This document shows, piece after piece, positions 1-8,172 of a stretch of DNA of 64,000 bases. The DNA lies in contig JAWKQO010000002.1 of assembly GCA_041390105.1 (NCBI GenBank), forward strand, positions 62,001-126,000. The letters are read 5' to 3'. Within the stretch, counting starts at the first letter, position 1; each line of letters opens with the position of its first letter. Origin of the DNA: Gemmatimonadota bacterium (lineage in GTDB: Bacteria > Gemmatimonadota > Gemmatimonadetes > Longimicrobiales > Gaopeijiaceae). A model generated the notes under the pieces. That model did not search any database. It was not told the origin of the DNA and saw only the letters and a list, made by a program, of their open reading frames with translations. A program made the position numbers and the translations under genes.

Positions 1-2
1 TC

Positions 3-107
3 CGGCGCGTGTTCGAAGCCGAGGACTTCGGTGAGGAATTCACGCCCGAACTGCGCGAGCAGGAGGAGCGGATTCGGGAGCTCGCGAACACCAAGAAGAA
101 GGGGTGA
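3..107 (+). CDS. YciI/DGPF-type protein, C-terminal fragment
   Basis: Only the last 34 codons lie in the window; the start is upstream of base 1. The visible tail is charged, with FEAEDFGEEF followed by TPELREQEERIREL, and ends in a lysine-rich NTKKKG. From memory, tails of this kind occur in YciI-related (DGPF) proteins encoded next to ECF42 sigma factors, and the position fits: the stop overlaps the sigma-factor GTG start by 4 bp (GTGA), so the two are probably translationally coupled. The DGPF core itself is outside the window, so the family is inferred from context. Function is unknown; these proteins are thought to act with the neighbouring sigma factor. Confidence 0.55.
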   Translation, partial: RRVFEAEDFGEEFTPELREQEERIRELANTKKKG

Positions 108-1375
108 CTACGTCCGACCCGCGTGCCGCGATCGACGCGGTCTGGCGGATCGAGTCCGCCCGGCTGATCGCAGCACTCGCCCGCCAGGTGGGCGACATCG
201 GCCTGGCCGAGGATCTGGCACAGGAGGCCCTCGTGGTGGCGCTGGAGAAGTGGCCGCAGTCGGGCGTTCCGGACAATCCGGGCGCCTGGCTCATGGCCAC
301 CGCCAAACACCGCGCCCTGGATCATTTCCGTCGCTCGAAGATGCTGGACCGTCGGCACGAGGACCTTGCGCGCCGACTCGCGGGACAGGTTCGCGATCCG
401 GAGGGCGAGCTACAGGCGTCGCTCGACGACTACTTCGGTGACGATCTCCTGCGCTTGATCTTCACCACCTGCCACCCCGTGCTGACGCGGGAAGCACGCG
501 TGGCGCTCACCCTCCGTCTGCTCGGTGGCCTCAGCAGCGAGGAGATCGCGCGGGCGTTCCTTTCGTCGACGTCCACCGTGCAGCAGCGTATCGTGCGCGC
601 CAAGCGCACGCTGAGGGAGTCGCGCGTGTCGTTCGAGATGCCCGCGCTCGAGCAGGCGGGCGAGCGGCTGGAGACCGTGCTGGAGGTGATCTACCTCGTC
701 TTCAACGAGGGGTACTCCGCAACCGCTGGAGGCGATTGGGTACGTCCGGCGCTCTGCGAGGAGGCCCTTCGGCTCGGCCGCATCCTGGCCGAGCTGGCGC
801 CTGAGGAGCCCGAGGTCCATGGTCTGGTGGCCCTCATGGAGATCCAGGCCTCCCGGTTGCGCGCCCGGCGGGGAGCCCGGGGTGAACCGATCCTCCTGAT
901 GGACCAGGACCGGGGCCGCTGGGACCATCTCCTGATCCGCCGGGGCCTCGCCGCGCTGGAGCGGGCGGAGGGTTTGGGCCGCCCGCTCGGACCCTACTGG
1001 CTCCAGGGCGCCATCGCGGCCTGCCACGCCCGGGCCGCCACGCCCGAGGACACCGACTGGGAGCGCATCGTGGCGCTCTACGACGCCCTCGCCCAGTTGT
1101 CCCCCTCGCCGGTGGTGGACCTGAACCGAGCGGTGGCCGTGGGCATGGCCTTCGGACCCGCGGCCGGGCTCGAGCTGGTGGACGAACTCGCGGGCGAGTC
1201 GGCCCTGGAGGGATACCACTGGCTCCCCGCGGTACGTGCGGACCTGCTGACCAAGCTCGGTCGCTACGGCGAGGCCCGGGAAGAGCTGGAGCGGGCGGCC
1301 TCGTTGACGCGGAACCTCCAGGAGCGAACCCTCCTCCTGGACCGCGCGGAGGAACTGCGCGTCCACGAAGCCTGA
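104..1375 (+). CDS. ECF42-type RNA polymerase sigma factor with TPR-like C-terminal extension
   Basis: 423 residues, about twice the length of a plain ECF sigma factor. Sigma-2 covers about residues 10-80, with DLAQEA and the GAWLMATAKHRALDHFRR core that binds the -10 element and core polymerase. Sigma-4 covers about 140-175 (LSSEEIARAFLSS then TVQQRIVRAKRTLRE helix-turn-helix). The rest is a helical, TPR-like extension carrying VIYLVFNEGYSA and a D267-Q-D-R..W273-D motif, the hallmark of the ECF42 group (DUF6596). This group has no linked anti-sigma factor; it is associated with DGPF/YciI proteins, and one lies on each side here. The GTG start overlaps the upstream stop. Subfamily assignment is strong; the regulon cannot be read from this window. 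Confidence 0.93.
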   Translation: MTTSDPRAAIDAVWRIESARLIAALARQVGDIGLAEDLAQEALVVALEKWPQSGVPDNPGAWLMATAKHRALDHFRRSKMLDRRHEDLARRLAGQVRDPEGELQASLDDYFGDDLLRLIFTTCHPVLTREARVALTLRLLGGLSSEEIARAFLSSTSTVQQRIVRAKRTLRESRVSFEMPALEQAGERLETVLEVIYLVFNEGYSATAGGDWVRPALCEEALRLGRILAELAPEEPEVHGLVALMEIQASRLRARRGARGEPILLMDQDRGRWDHLLIRRGLAALERAEGLGRPLGPYWLQGAIAACHARAATPEDTDWERIVALYDALAQLSPSPVVDLNRAVAVGMAFGPAAGLELVDELAGESALEGYHWLPAVRADLLTKLGRYGEAREELERAASLTRNLQERTLLLDRAEELRVHEA

Positions 1376-1438
1376 CGCGGGTGCGGGCCTCTCGCTCGGG
1401 GCACGCGCCCCACGGGGCCCTGAGGAGGCGAGTCCATG

Positions 1439-1500
1439 TCGATGCGGATCCACCTCGATCCGGATCCACGTCGATCCGAACCACGCTCGATCGACGTATG
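1439..1500. repeat. 16-bp-period direct repeats between the sigma factor and the YciI gene
   Basis: Three units begin TCGAT at 1439, 1455 and 1471, spaced exactly 16 bp apart, and a degenerate fourth begins at 1487. The first two share CGGATCCAC and the third reads CCGAACCAC. The block sits in the 180-bp gap between the sigma factor stop and the YciI start, about 55 bp before that start. A small hairpin (GGGGC/GCCCC, 1398-1411) precedes it. The repeats could be operator or promoter sites, or simple local duplication. No clear -35/-10 pair is visible. Confidence 0.6.
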
Positions 1501-1555
1501 GGTGAGGGATGCCGCTCCGGTCTCCCCACCACTGCTTCAGCCAGGGAGTACCATC

Positions 1556-1924
1556 ATGAAGTTCCTCTCGATGATCCGGATCGACGAAACCACCGGACAG
1601 GTGCCCAGCGAACAACTCCACGCCGACATGGGCAAGCTGATCGAAGAATGGATCCGGGAGGGCAAGCTCATCCGGACCGCCGGCCTACGACCCACCGCCG
1701 AGGGCTTTCGCGTGCGGTCGCGGCACGGTTCGATCACCACCACGGACGGCCCCTTCACCGAGAGCAAGGAAGTGATCGGTGGCTACGCGATGATCGAGGC
1801 CAGGGACAAGGAAGAAGCCGTGGAGCTGATCAAGCGCTTCCTGGCGGTCCACGGAGAGGAGTGGGATATCGAGTGCGAGGTGCGGCCCTTGGACGGGGAC
1901 ATGGAGTTTGCCGCCGGCGGCTGA
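1556..1924 (+). CDS. YciI-related (DGPF domain) protein
   Basis: 122 residues, the usual size for a single YciI/DGPF domain, a ferredoxin-like fold. The sequence begins MKFLSMIRID, has the family signature TDGPF (DGPF at 64-67) followed by ESKEVIGGYAMIEA, and ends with ECEVRPL, all typical of proteins paired with ECF42 sigma factors. The ATG at 1556 has an AGGGAG ribosome site at 1543-1548. The reading frame stays open upstream through the repeat region, but nothing there resembles the family. Enzymatic activity is unknown for this subgroup. Inference: it is a partner or target of the sigma factor at 104-1375. Confidence 0.9.
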   Translation: MKFLSMIRIDETTGQVPSEQLHADMGKLIEEWIREGKLIRTAGLRPTAEGFRVRSRHGSITTTDGPFTESKEVIGGYAMIEARDKEEAVELIKRFLAVHGEEWDIECEVRPLDGDMEFAAGG

Positions 1925-2033
1925 CGCCCGTGGTTTTGGCCGGGTCCCCGAGACGTTGCCCCGTCCGGGGCCCGCCCCCAATGTCCATGTTCCGGGACGA
2001 TCAGTCCCGGCCTCCGGTTCAGGACACCCATCG

Positions 2034-3746
2034 ATGGCACCTGACGCGACCGCGGCACCCGTCCAATCCGGCGAGTACGACGCCATCGTCATCGGCTCTG
2101 GGATCTCGGGCGGCTGGGCCGCCAAGGAGCTCTGTGAGAAGGGCCTGAAGACGCTGGTGCTGGAGCGGGGCCGGGACGTGCGTCACGTCGTGGACTATCC
2201 CACCGCCACGCTGGCGCCCTGGGAGCTGCCCCACCGCGGGGCCACGCCCCGCACGCTGATCGAGCGAAACCCGCTCATCAGCAAGGCGGCGGGCTACAAC
2301 GAGGACACCGCGCACTTCTTCGTCGAGGACCGTGACCACCCCTACGTCCAGGAGCAGCCTTTCGACTGGATCCGGGGGTATCAGGTGGGTGGCAAGTCCC
2401 TGATCTGGGGACGTGCCTGTCAGCGCTGGAGCCCCAACGAATTCGCGGCCCCCGAGCGGGACGGCTACGGGATCGGCTGGCCCATCACCTACGACGACGT
2501 GTCGCCCTGGTACTCCCACGTCGAGCGCTTCATCGGTGTCTGCGGGAACCGGGACGGGCTGGCAGCCATGCCGGACGGTGAGTTTCTGCCCCCGTTCGAT
2601 TTCAACTGCGTTGAAGAGCACCTGTCCGAGCGACTGCGCAGCTACTACGGGAATCGCTTCGTGGTGCAGGGACGCTGGGCGAACCTCTCGCAGCCGACGG
2701 AGGTCCAGACGGCCCAGGGACGAACCGCCTGTCAAGCGCGTAACCTGTGCATGCGGGGCTGCCCCTACGGGGCCTACTTCAGCTCCAACTCCAGCACCCT
2801 TCCCTGGGCGGCCCGTACGGGCAACCTCACCGTTCGCCCGCACTCGGTGGTGCACTCGATCCTGTACGACGAGCCTGGCGGGCGCGCTGCGGGCGTTCGG
2901 GTCATCGATGCCGAGACGGGAGCGACCCACGAGTTCCGGGCGCGGGTGATCTTCGTCAACGCCTCGGCGCTGAATTCCACCTTGATCTTGCTCAACTCGC
3001 GTTCACGCCGTTTCCCCGACGGGTTGGGGAACGACAACGGGCTGCTGGGCCATTTCGTCGCCTTCCACAACTACCGCGTGTCCGCGAACGGAGCCATCGC
3101 GGGCTTCGAGGACCAATACTTCTACGGGCGCAACCCCACCGAGTGCATTCTGGCCAACTTCCGGAACCTCGGCCGCAACGACATGGACTTCGTGGGCGGG
3201 TACACCACGTTCACCGGCGCCTACCGCGTGCGCGGCGTCGAGAGCGAGGACCGGGTGGGAGCGGCGTTCAAGGCGGCGCAGAGCCAGCCCGGCGCCTGGG
3301 GCATCTACATGTACATGCAGGGAGAAACGATTCCGAAGGAGAGCAACCACGTCCGCTTGCATCCCACGGAGACCGACGCGTGGGGCATCCCGCTCCTGGT
3401 CACCTCCGTGGGCTACGACGACAACGACGAGCGCATGATCCGGGATTGGCGCACTCAGGCCGCCGAGATGCTCGAGGTGGCCGGATGCACGGACATCGAG
3501 ACCTATGACAATGGGTGGTATCCGGGCCGCGACATCCACGAGATGGGAGGATGTCGTATGGGGCGCGACCCTCGCACGTCGCTGCTCAACGCCTTCAATC
3601 AGCTGCACGCCTGTCCCAACGTCTTCGTCACCGACGGCGCCTGCATGACCTCCACGGGGAATCAGAGTCCGTCCATCCTCTACATGGCGCTGACGGCCCG
3701 CGCGGTCGATCATGCCGTCCAGGAAATGGCCCGGAGGAACCTGTGA
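2034..3746 (+). CDS. GMC-family FAD-dependent oxidoreductase, catalytic subunit of a sugar dehydrogenase
   Basis: 570 residues. The N terminus has a dinucleotide-binding motif YDAIVIGSGISGG (G21, G23, G26) ending in a VLERG acidic cap, the FAD site of glucose-methanol-choline oxidoreductases. The C terminus carries the catalytic pair: H502 in DIHEMGGCRMG and N543 in STGNQSPS. Three cysteines (C233, C239, C243, in ARNLCMRGCPYG) match the clade related to gluconate 2-dehydrogenase and glucoside 3-dehydrogenase large subunits. No signal peptide is seen, so export would have to rely on the Tat signal of the small subunit encoded next. The ATG at 2034 has an AGGA site. The downstream gene overlaps by 4 bp. 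Substrate is inferred from context: probably the C3 hydroxyl of a glucoside. Plain polyol or gluconate oxidation is possible. Confidence 0.88.
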   Translation: MAPDATAAPVQSGEYDAIVIGSGISGGWAAKELCEKGLKTLVLERGRDVRHVVDYPTATLAPWELPHRGATPRTLIERNPLISKAAGYNEDTAHFFVEDRDHPYVQEQPFDWIRGYQVGGKSLIWGRACQRWSPNEFAAPERDGYGIGWPITYDDVSPWYSHVERFIGVCGNRDGLAAMPDGEFLPPFDFNCVEEHLSERLRSYYGNRFVVQGRWANLSQPTEVQTAQGRTACQARNLCMRGCPYGAYFSSNSSTLPWAARTGNLTVRPHSVVHSILYDEPGGRAAGVRVIDAETGATHEFRARVIFVNASALNSTLILLNSRSRRFPDGLGNDNGLLGHFVAFHNYRVSANGAIAGFEDQYFYGRNPTECILANFRNLGRNDMDFVGGYTTFTGAYRVRGVESEDRVGAAFKAAQSQPGAWGIYMYMQGETIPKESNHVRLHPTETDAWGIPLLVTSVGYDDNDERMIRDWRTQAAEMLEVAGCTDIETYDNGWYPGRDIHEMGGCRMGRDPRTSLLNAFNQLHACPNVFVTDGACMTSTGNQSPSILYMALTARAVDHAVQEMARRNL

Positions 3747-4309
3747 GCGAGCCACGGCCCATGAATCGTCGTGAAGCCCTGCAGACCGCAGGCGTGGTGC
3801 TGGGCAGTGTGGCGCTTGGCTCCACCGTGGCTCTCACGGCGTGCGCGCGTGAGCCGGTCCCAACGGATGGGTGGGTGCTGAATGGAGAAGACCAGGCGCT
3901 GGCCGAGGCAGTGGCGGACACGCTGTTGCCGGCTACACCCGATTCCCCCGGCGCTGCCGATGCCGCCATCGGAACGGCGATGAACCTGCTGCTGAGTGAG
4001 TGCTACTCGGACGACGATCAACGACGGGTGCTGGAGTCGCTGGCCGCCGTCCGCAGGCAGGCCCGACAACACGGAAGCGACCGGCTCGCGCAACTCCCCC
4101 GCGCGCGGCGCGAGGAGGTGTTACGGGACCTCGATGCCCAGGCCACGGGCGATCCTTCATCCAGCCCGTTGGAGCCGCTGCGCGGCTTGGCGCTGCACGC
4201 GTTCTTCAGCTCGGAAACGGGCATGACTCGAGTGCTCCGCTACGTGGCGGTCCCGGGCCGTTGGATCGGCTGCACACGCCTCGAGCCCGGGCAGCCCGCC
4301 TGGGCCTGA
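3743..4309 (+). CDS. Gluconate 2-dehydrogenase subunit 3-like small subunit, Tat-exported
   Basis: 188 residues. The N terminus has a twin-arginine signal (NRREALQ, R9-R10), a hydrophobic stretch, and LTAC with C34 as a possible lipobox cysteine. The body (LAEAVADTLLPATPDSPGA onward) matches the gluconate 2-dehydrogenase subunit 3 family, small partners of FAD-dependent sugar dehydrogenases. The GTG start at 3743 overlaps the GMC gene stop (GTGA) and has GGAGGA at 3732-3737. An ATG at 3761 lacks a ribosome site. The likely role is to escort the folded FAD subunit through the Tat system. No cytochrome c subunit is encoded alongside, so the electron acceptor is unknown. Confidence 0.85.
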   Translation: MSEPRPMNRREALQTAGVVLGSVALGSTVALTACAREPVPTDGWVLNGEDQALAEAVADTLLPATPDSPGAADAAIGTAMNLLLSECYSDDDQRRVLESLAAVRRQARQHGSDRLAQLPRARREEVLRDLDAQATGDPSSSPLEPLRGLALHAFFSSETGMTRVLRYVAVPGRWIGCTRLEPGQPAWA

Positions 4310-4335
4310 CTCCCGCAACCTCCAGGACCCACCGC

Positions 4336-5436
4336 ATGGCGCAGGCACAGGGCGCACCCGTCAAGATCGGCATCGTCGGCTCACGCTTTCAGGCAGATTG
4401 CATCGCCTCCTCCGTCCGCATGCTTCCCGGTGAGGCGGAAGTGGTCGCGGTCGCCTCGCCAACGCCGGGCAACGCCCGCGCGTTCGCGGAACGGCACGGC
4501 GTGCCCCGGTTCCACACCGACTACAGGGACCTGCTCACGGACCCCGAAGTGGAGATGATCTCCATCACTGCCCCCAACTGCGTCCACGCCGAGATCACCT
4601 TGGCTGCGGCGGCGGCGGGCAAGCACGTCGTCTGCGAGAAGCCGTTGTGCATGACGCTCGAAGAAGCCGACGCCATGATCGAGGCGTGCGCCCGTGCCGG
4701 CGTCCTGCTGCTGTACGCAGAGGAGCTGTTCTTCGCGCCGAAGTATGTGAAGGCCAAACAGATGGCAGACGAGGGCGCCTTCGGGCGGGTGCATCTGGTC
4801 AAGCAGGGGGAGAAGCACTCGGGTCCGCACGCCGATTGGTTCTGGGATGTGCGCCAGTCGGGTGGGGGTGCCCTCATGGATCTCGGCTGCCACGGCATCG
4901 CCTTCTGCTGGTGGTTCCTGGGCAAACCCGCCGTGCGGCGCGTCTACGCGCAGCTTTCCACGCAGGTGCACGGCGCCCGCACCGCGGGGGACGATGAGGC
5001 GCTGACCATCGTGGAGTTCGAGGGCGGCGCCATCGGCGTGGTGGAGAACAGCTGGAACCGCCCGGGCGGCATGGACGACTCCATCGAGGTGTTCGGAGAC
5101 AGGGGACAGACCTACGCTGACCTGCTCATGGGCAACGCCATGCCCACCTATTCCCAGGTGGGCTACGGCTACGCGGTCGAGAAGGCGGACAGCACCCGGG
5201 GATGGACCTACCCGGTCTTCGAGGAGCACTGGAACTATGGATTCCCCCAGGAGATGCGCCACTTCGCCCGCTGCGTGCGCGGCCGCGAGACGCCGATCTC
5301 CGATGGTGAGACCGGTCGCGTCGTCATGGAGGTGCTCTACGCGGCCTATGCCTCGGCGGGCACCGGGTGTCGCGTCGAGCTGCCGTTCCGTCCGTCCGGC
5401 GTCGCCAAGCCCATCGACCTGTGGACGCCACGCTAG
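4336..5436 (+). CDS. Gfo/Idh/MocA-family NAD(P)-dependent sugar oxidoreductase
   Basis: 366 residues, typical for the family. The N-terminal Rossmann fold begins KIGIVGSRFQADC at about residue 10. The signature E101-K-P-L (HVVCEKPLCMT) follows, then a C-terminal alpha/beta domain containing GGGALMDLGCHGI with the expected histidine. No signal peptide is present, so it is cytoplasmic. It begins 26 bp after the subunit 3 gene, with AGGA before the ATG. Members oxidise or reduce sugar hydroxyls; in recently described 3-keto-glycoside pathways they interconvert glycosides and 3-keto-glycosides. Its position beside a GMC dehydrogenase and a DUF1080 protein supports that role here, but the substrate is not determined by sequence. 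Confidence 0.9.
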   Translation: MAQAQGAPVKIGIVGSRFQADCIASSVRMLPGEAEVVAVASPTPGNARAFAERHGVPRFHTDYRDLLTDPEVEMISITAPNCVHAEITLAAAAAGKHVVCEKPLCMTLEEADAMIEACARAGVLLLYAEELFFAPKYVKAKQMADEGAFGRVHLVKQGEKHSGPHADWFWDVRQSGGGALMDLGCHGIAFCWWFLGKPAVRRVYAQLSTQVHGARTAGDDEALTIVEFEGGAIGVVENSWNRPGGMDDSIEVFGDRGQTYADLLMGNAMPTYSQVGYGYAVEKADSTRGWTYPVFEEHWNYGFPQEMRHFARCVRGRETPISDGETGRVVMEVLYAAYASAGTGCRVELPFRPSGVAKPIDLWTPR

Positions 5437-5529
5437 TTGCCGGGATTGCAGCCGCGCCGCCGGTCGGAAGCGAACGGATGCCGTCCGCGTGTCATGCGCC
5501 CCTAGCGCCAGCCGCGCACCGGTGAGCGG

Positions 5530-6318
5530 ATGAGCGCTGCCCCGGTTCGTGTCTTGTCGTCACCCGAGGCGATCGGCGATGCGTTGGCCGGGCGCATCCT
5601 GTCCCTGCTGGGCGAGGCCAGCGACTCCGGTTCGCGGCTGCTCCTGGGATGTCCAACCGGTCGCACACCTCGTCCCGTCCTGGCAGCGCTCACGGCGCGT
5701 CTCGTCCGTTCCTCGCACGACCTGTCCCACCTGGTTCTGGTGATGATGGATGAGTACCTCGTGCCCGGCGCTCAGGGGCTCGAGCCCGCCTCGGCGGAGG
5801 AGCCGTGGTCCTGTCACGCCTGGGTCCGCGCCGAGATCCTGGGTCGCTTGAATCAGCATGTGCCCCCCGAGCGGCGAATCGCCGAAGACGCGGTGTGGTT
5901 TCCCGATCCGACCCAGCCCGGGGCGTATGAACAGCGCATCCGCGACGAGGGTGGCATCGAGCTGTTTCTCCTCGCGAGCGGCGCGGGGGACGGGCACGTC
6001 GGCTTCAACCCGCCGGGGAGCGCCCGCGAGACCCGCACACGCGTGGTCGAGCTGTCGGAGCAGACGCGCCGGGACAACCTCGCCACCTTCCCGGCCTTCG
6101 GAGCGCTCGATCGGGTGCCCCACCACGGCGTTACGGTGGGCCTGGCCACGATCACCGACGCGCGGGCGGCCGTGATGGTGGCGTGGGGGCCGGGGAAGCG
6201 TGAGACCGTGCGCCGGATGCGGGACGCCGAGGGCTTCGATTCGTCCTGGCCGGCCACCATCATTCACGAATGCAGCGGTGCCGAGATTCTCGTGGACGCC
6301 GCCGCCGCCGCGCCCTAA
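5530..6318 (+). CDS. NagB-like sugar isomerase/lactonase (glucosamine-6-phosphate deaminase / 6-phosphogluconolactonase superfamily)
   Basis: 262 residues, close to NagB length. Family features are VMMDEY at 72-76, LLASGAGDGHVGFNPPG (D154-G-H156) resembling the catalytic loop of NagB, and a C-terminal GPGKRETVRRM segment. The usual NagB order is kept, but the loop reads FNPPG, not FNEPG, and the wider sequence is divergent, so the exact reaction is uncertain. It is cytoplasmic, with no signal peptide. The ATG at 5530 lies 93 bp after the Gfo/Idh/MocA gene. In this cluster it may isomerise, deaminate or delactonise a sugar (phosphate) released from the oligosaccharide; this is inference. Confidence 0.8.
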   Translation: MSAAPVRVLSSPEAIGDALAGRILSLLGEASDSGSRLLLGCPTGRTPRPVLAALTARLVRSSHDLSHLVLVMMDEYLVPGAQGLEPASAEEPWSCHAWVRAEILGRLNQHVPPERRIAEDAVWFPDPTQPGAYEQRIRDEGGIELFLLASGAGDGHVGFNPPGSARETRTRVVELSEQTRRDNLATFPAFGALDRVPHHGVTVGLATITDARAAVMVAWGPGKRETVRRMRDAEGFDSSWPATIIHECSGAEILVDAAAAAP

Positions 6319-6391
6319 GCTACTGCTGCGCGCTCCTGCCCAGGCGGTCGAGCGGTACTCGTTGCATCTGGTACGCCCAGGGGAGATCCCG

Positions 6392-8098
6392 ATGCGGTTC
6401 GTCGCCGTTGGTTCCCTGCTTCTGCTGACCCTCCTCACCGCCGGCGGCCCGCTGACCGCTCAGGTCTCGCTGGAAAGCGCGCTGCTGGGCCGCTGGGACC
6501 TGACCGTCGAGACGCCGGCGGGGCCGCGTCCCTCCTGGCTGGAGGTGCGTCACTCCGGGTATCGCACGCTGGTGGGGCAGTTCGTGGGCCCGGTGGGCAG
6601 CGCCCGCCCCATCGCACAGATCGACGTCAGCGACGACGTGGCTCGTTTCCACATTCCGCCACAGTGGGAGGAACACCCGGGTGGCGTGACCGTCGCAGCG
6701 CGCCGCTCGGAGGAGGGCCTGGTCGGGACCATCGACTTCGGCAACGGAGTGGCGCTCCCCTGGAAGGGCGTGCGAGCACCGACGTTGCGGCGCGCCGGCG
6801 AGCCGGCGTGGGGCGATCCGGTCCCGTTGTTCGACGGTCGCTCATTGGACGGTTGGCGCGTGTTCGGAGGAGAGAACCGCTGGAGCGCCCAGGACGGCGT
6901 GCTCCGCGGCGACGGGGGAGGTGGCAATCTGGCCACCGAACGCACGTTCGACGACTTCCAACTGCATGTGGAGTTCCGATACCCGCGCGGCAGCAACTCC
7001 GGCGTGTATCTGCGTGGCCGCTACGAGGTCCAGATCACGGACAGCATCGGCGGCGAACCCACCAGCGAGCTGCTGGGCGGCATCTACGGGTTCATCACCC
7101 CCAACGCGCTGGTGGCGAGAAACCCGGGCGAGTGGCAGAGCTACGATATCACCTTGGTGGGAAGACAGATCACGGTCGTCGCCAACGGCCAGACCATCAT
7201 CTGGCAGCAGGAGATCCCGGGCATCACCGGCGGCGCCCTCGACAGCGACGAAGGCCGACCGGGTCCCATCTACCTGCAAGGCGATCACGGACCCGTCGAG
7301 TACCGCAACATCACCATCACGCCGGCCCGAGCGAGATCCGGCGAAGAGGGTGGGTACCGCCTGGTTTGGTCGGACGAGTTCGAGGGCAGCGGACTCCCCG
7401 ACGCGAGCCGCTGGAGCTACGACGAAGGAGACGGATGTCCCGACGTGTGCGGGTGGGGGAACGAGGAGGCGCAGTTCTATACCGTTCGGCGGGCCGAGAA
7501 TGCCCGGGTCGAGGACGGCGTGCTCATCATCGAGGCGCGGCGGGAGCCCGTCCAGGGCAAGGACTTCACTTCCGCCCGCCTGGTGAGCCGCGGCAAGGGC
7601 GATTGGACCTACGGTCGCGTGGAGGCGCGCGCCCGTCTGCCGTCGGGCAGGGGGACCTGGCCGGCCGTCTGGATGCTCCCTACGGCCTGGGTCTACGGTT
7701 CCTGGCCGGCGAGCGGTGAGATCGACATCATGGAGCACGTGGGCTTCGCGCCGGATTCGGTGCACTTCTCCGTGCATACGGCCGCGTACAATCACCTGCG
7801 CGGAACTCAAAGCACGCGTGTGGTCGCGCTCCCGGACGCCGAGCGCGCCTACCACGTGTACGCGATCGAATGGACCCCAGAGCGCATCCAGTTCTATCTG
7901 GATGGCACGCCCCAACACGCCTTCGCCAACTCAGGCCGGGGTCCGGAGGAGTGGCCCTTCGACCAGGCGTTCCATCTCGTCCTGAATCTCGCGGTGGGCG
8001 GGACCTGGGGCGGCGCCCAGGGAATCGACGCGGCCATCTGGCCACAGCGGATGGAGGTGGATTGGGTGCGGGTGTACCAGAGGGCCCAGTCGCACTGA
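6392..8098 (+). CDS. Secreted DUF1080 (3-keto-disaccharide hydrolase-like) - GH16 laminarinase fusion
   Basis: 568 residues. A signal peptide (MRFVAVGSLLLLTLLTAG..LTAQ) is followed by a lipocalin-like region to about 140. A DUF1080 / 3-keto-glycoside hydrolase domain covers about 145-315 (VPLFDGRSLDGWRV, GSNSGVYLRGRYEVQI, GPIYLQGDHGPVEYRNI). A GH16 beta-jelly-roll covers about 325-568. The GH16 catalytic motif is intact: E443-I-D445-I-M-E448 in SGEIDIMEHVG, the ExDxxE form of bacterial laminarinases and beta-1,3(4)-glucanases. AACNHL-type substrate loops were not resolved. The ATG at 6392 has GGGAGAT upstream. It closes the sugar-oxidation gene set, so the same exported chain may cut beta-glucan and act on oxidised glycosides. 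The domain calls are firm; the coupled function is inference. Confidence 0.9.
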   Translation: MRFVAVGSLLLLTLLTAGGPLTAQVSLESALLGRWDLTVETPAGPRPSWLEVRHSGYRTLVGQFVGPVGSARPIAQIDVSDDVARFHIPPQWEEHPGGVTVAARRSEEGLVGTIDFGNGVALPWKGVRAPTLRRAGEPAWGDPVPLFDGRSLDGWRVFGGENRWSAQDGVLRGDGGGGNLATERTFDDFQLHVEFRYPRGSNSGVYLRGRYEVQITDSIGGEPTSELLGGIYGFITPNALVARNPGEWQSYDITLVGRQITVVANGQTIIWQQEIPGITGGALDSDEGRPGPIYLQGDHGPVEYRNITITPARARSGEEGGYRLVWSDEFEGSGLPDASRWSYDEGDGCPDVCGWGNEEAQFYTVRRAENARVEDGVLIIEARREPVQGKDFTSARLVSRGKGDWTYGRVEARARLPSGRGTWPAVWMLPTAWVYGSWPASGEIDIMEHVGFAPDSVHFSVHTAAYNHLRGTQSTRVVALPDAERAYHVYAIEWTPERIQFYLDGTPQHAFANSGRGPEEWPFDQAFHLVLNLAVGGTWGGAQGIDAAIWPQRMEVDWVRVYQRAQSH

Positions 8099-8172
8099 GC
8101 GCGGACGGGGAACCGATCCCGCCCCCCGGGGATTGCCAGACAACATCTGCACCCAACCGGAGCGTTTCGCCC

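Noticed and set aside
436..1555. N-terminal extension of the YciI gene through the repeat region
   Set aside because: The open frame continues upstream, but translated repeats do not resemble the family and the internal ATG at 1556 has a good ribosome site.
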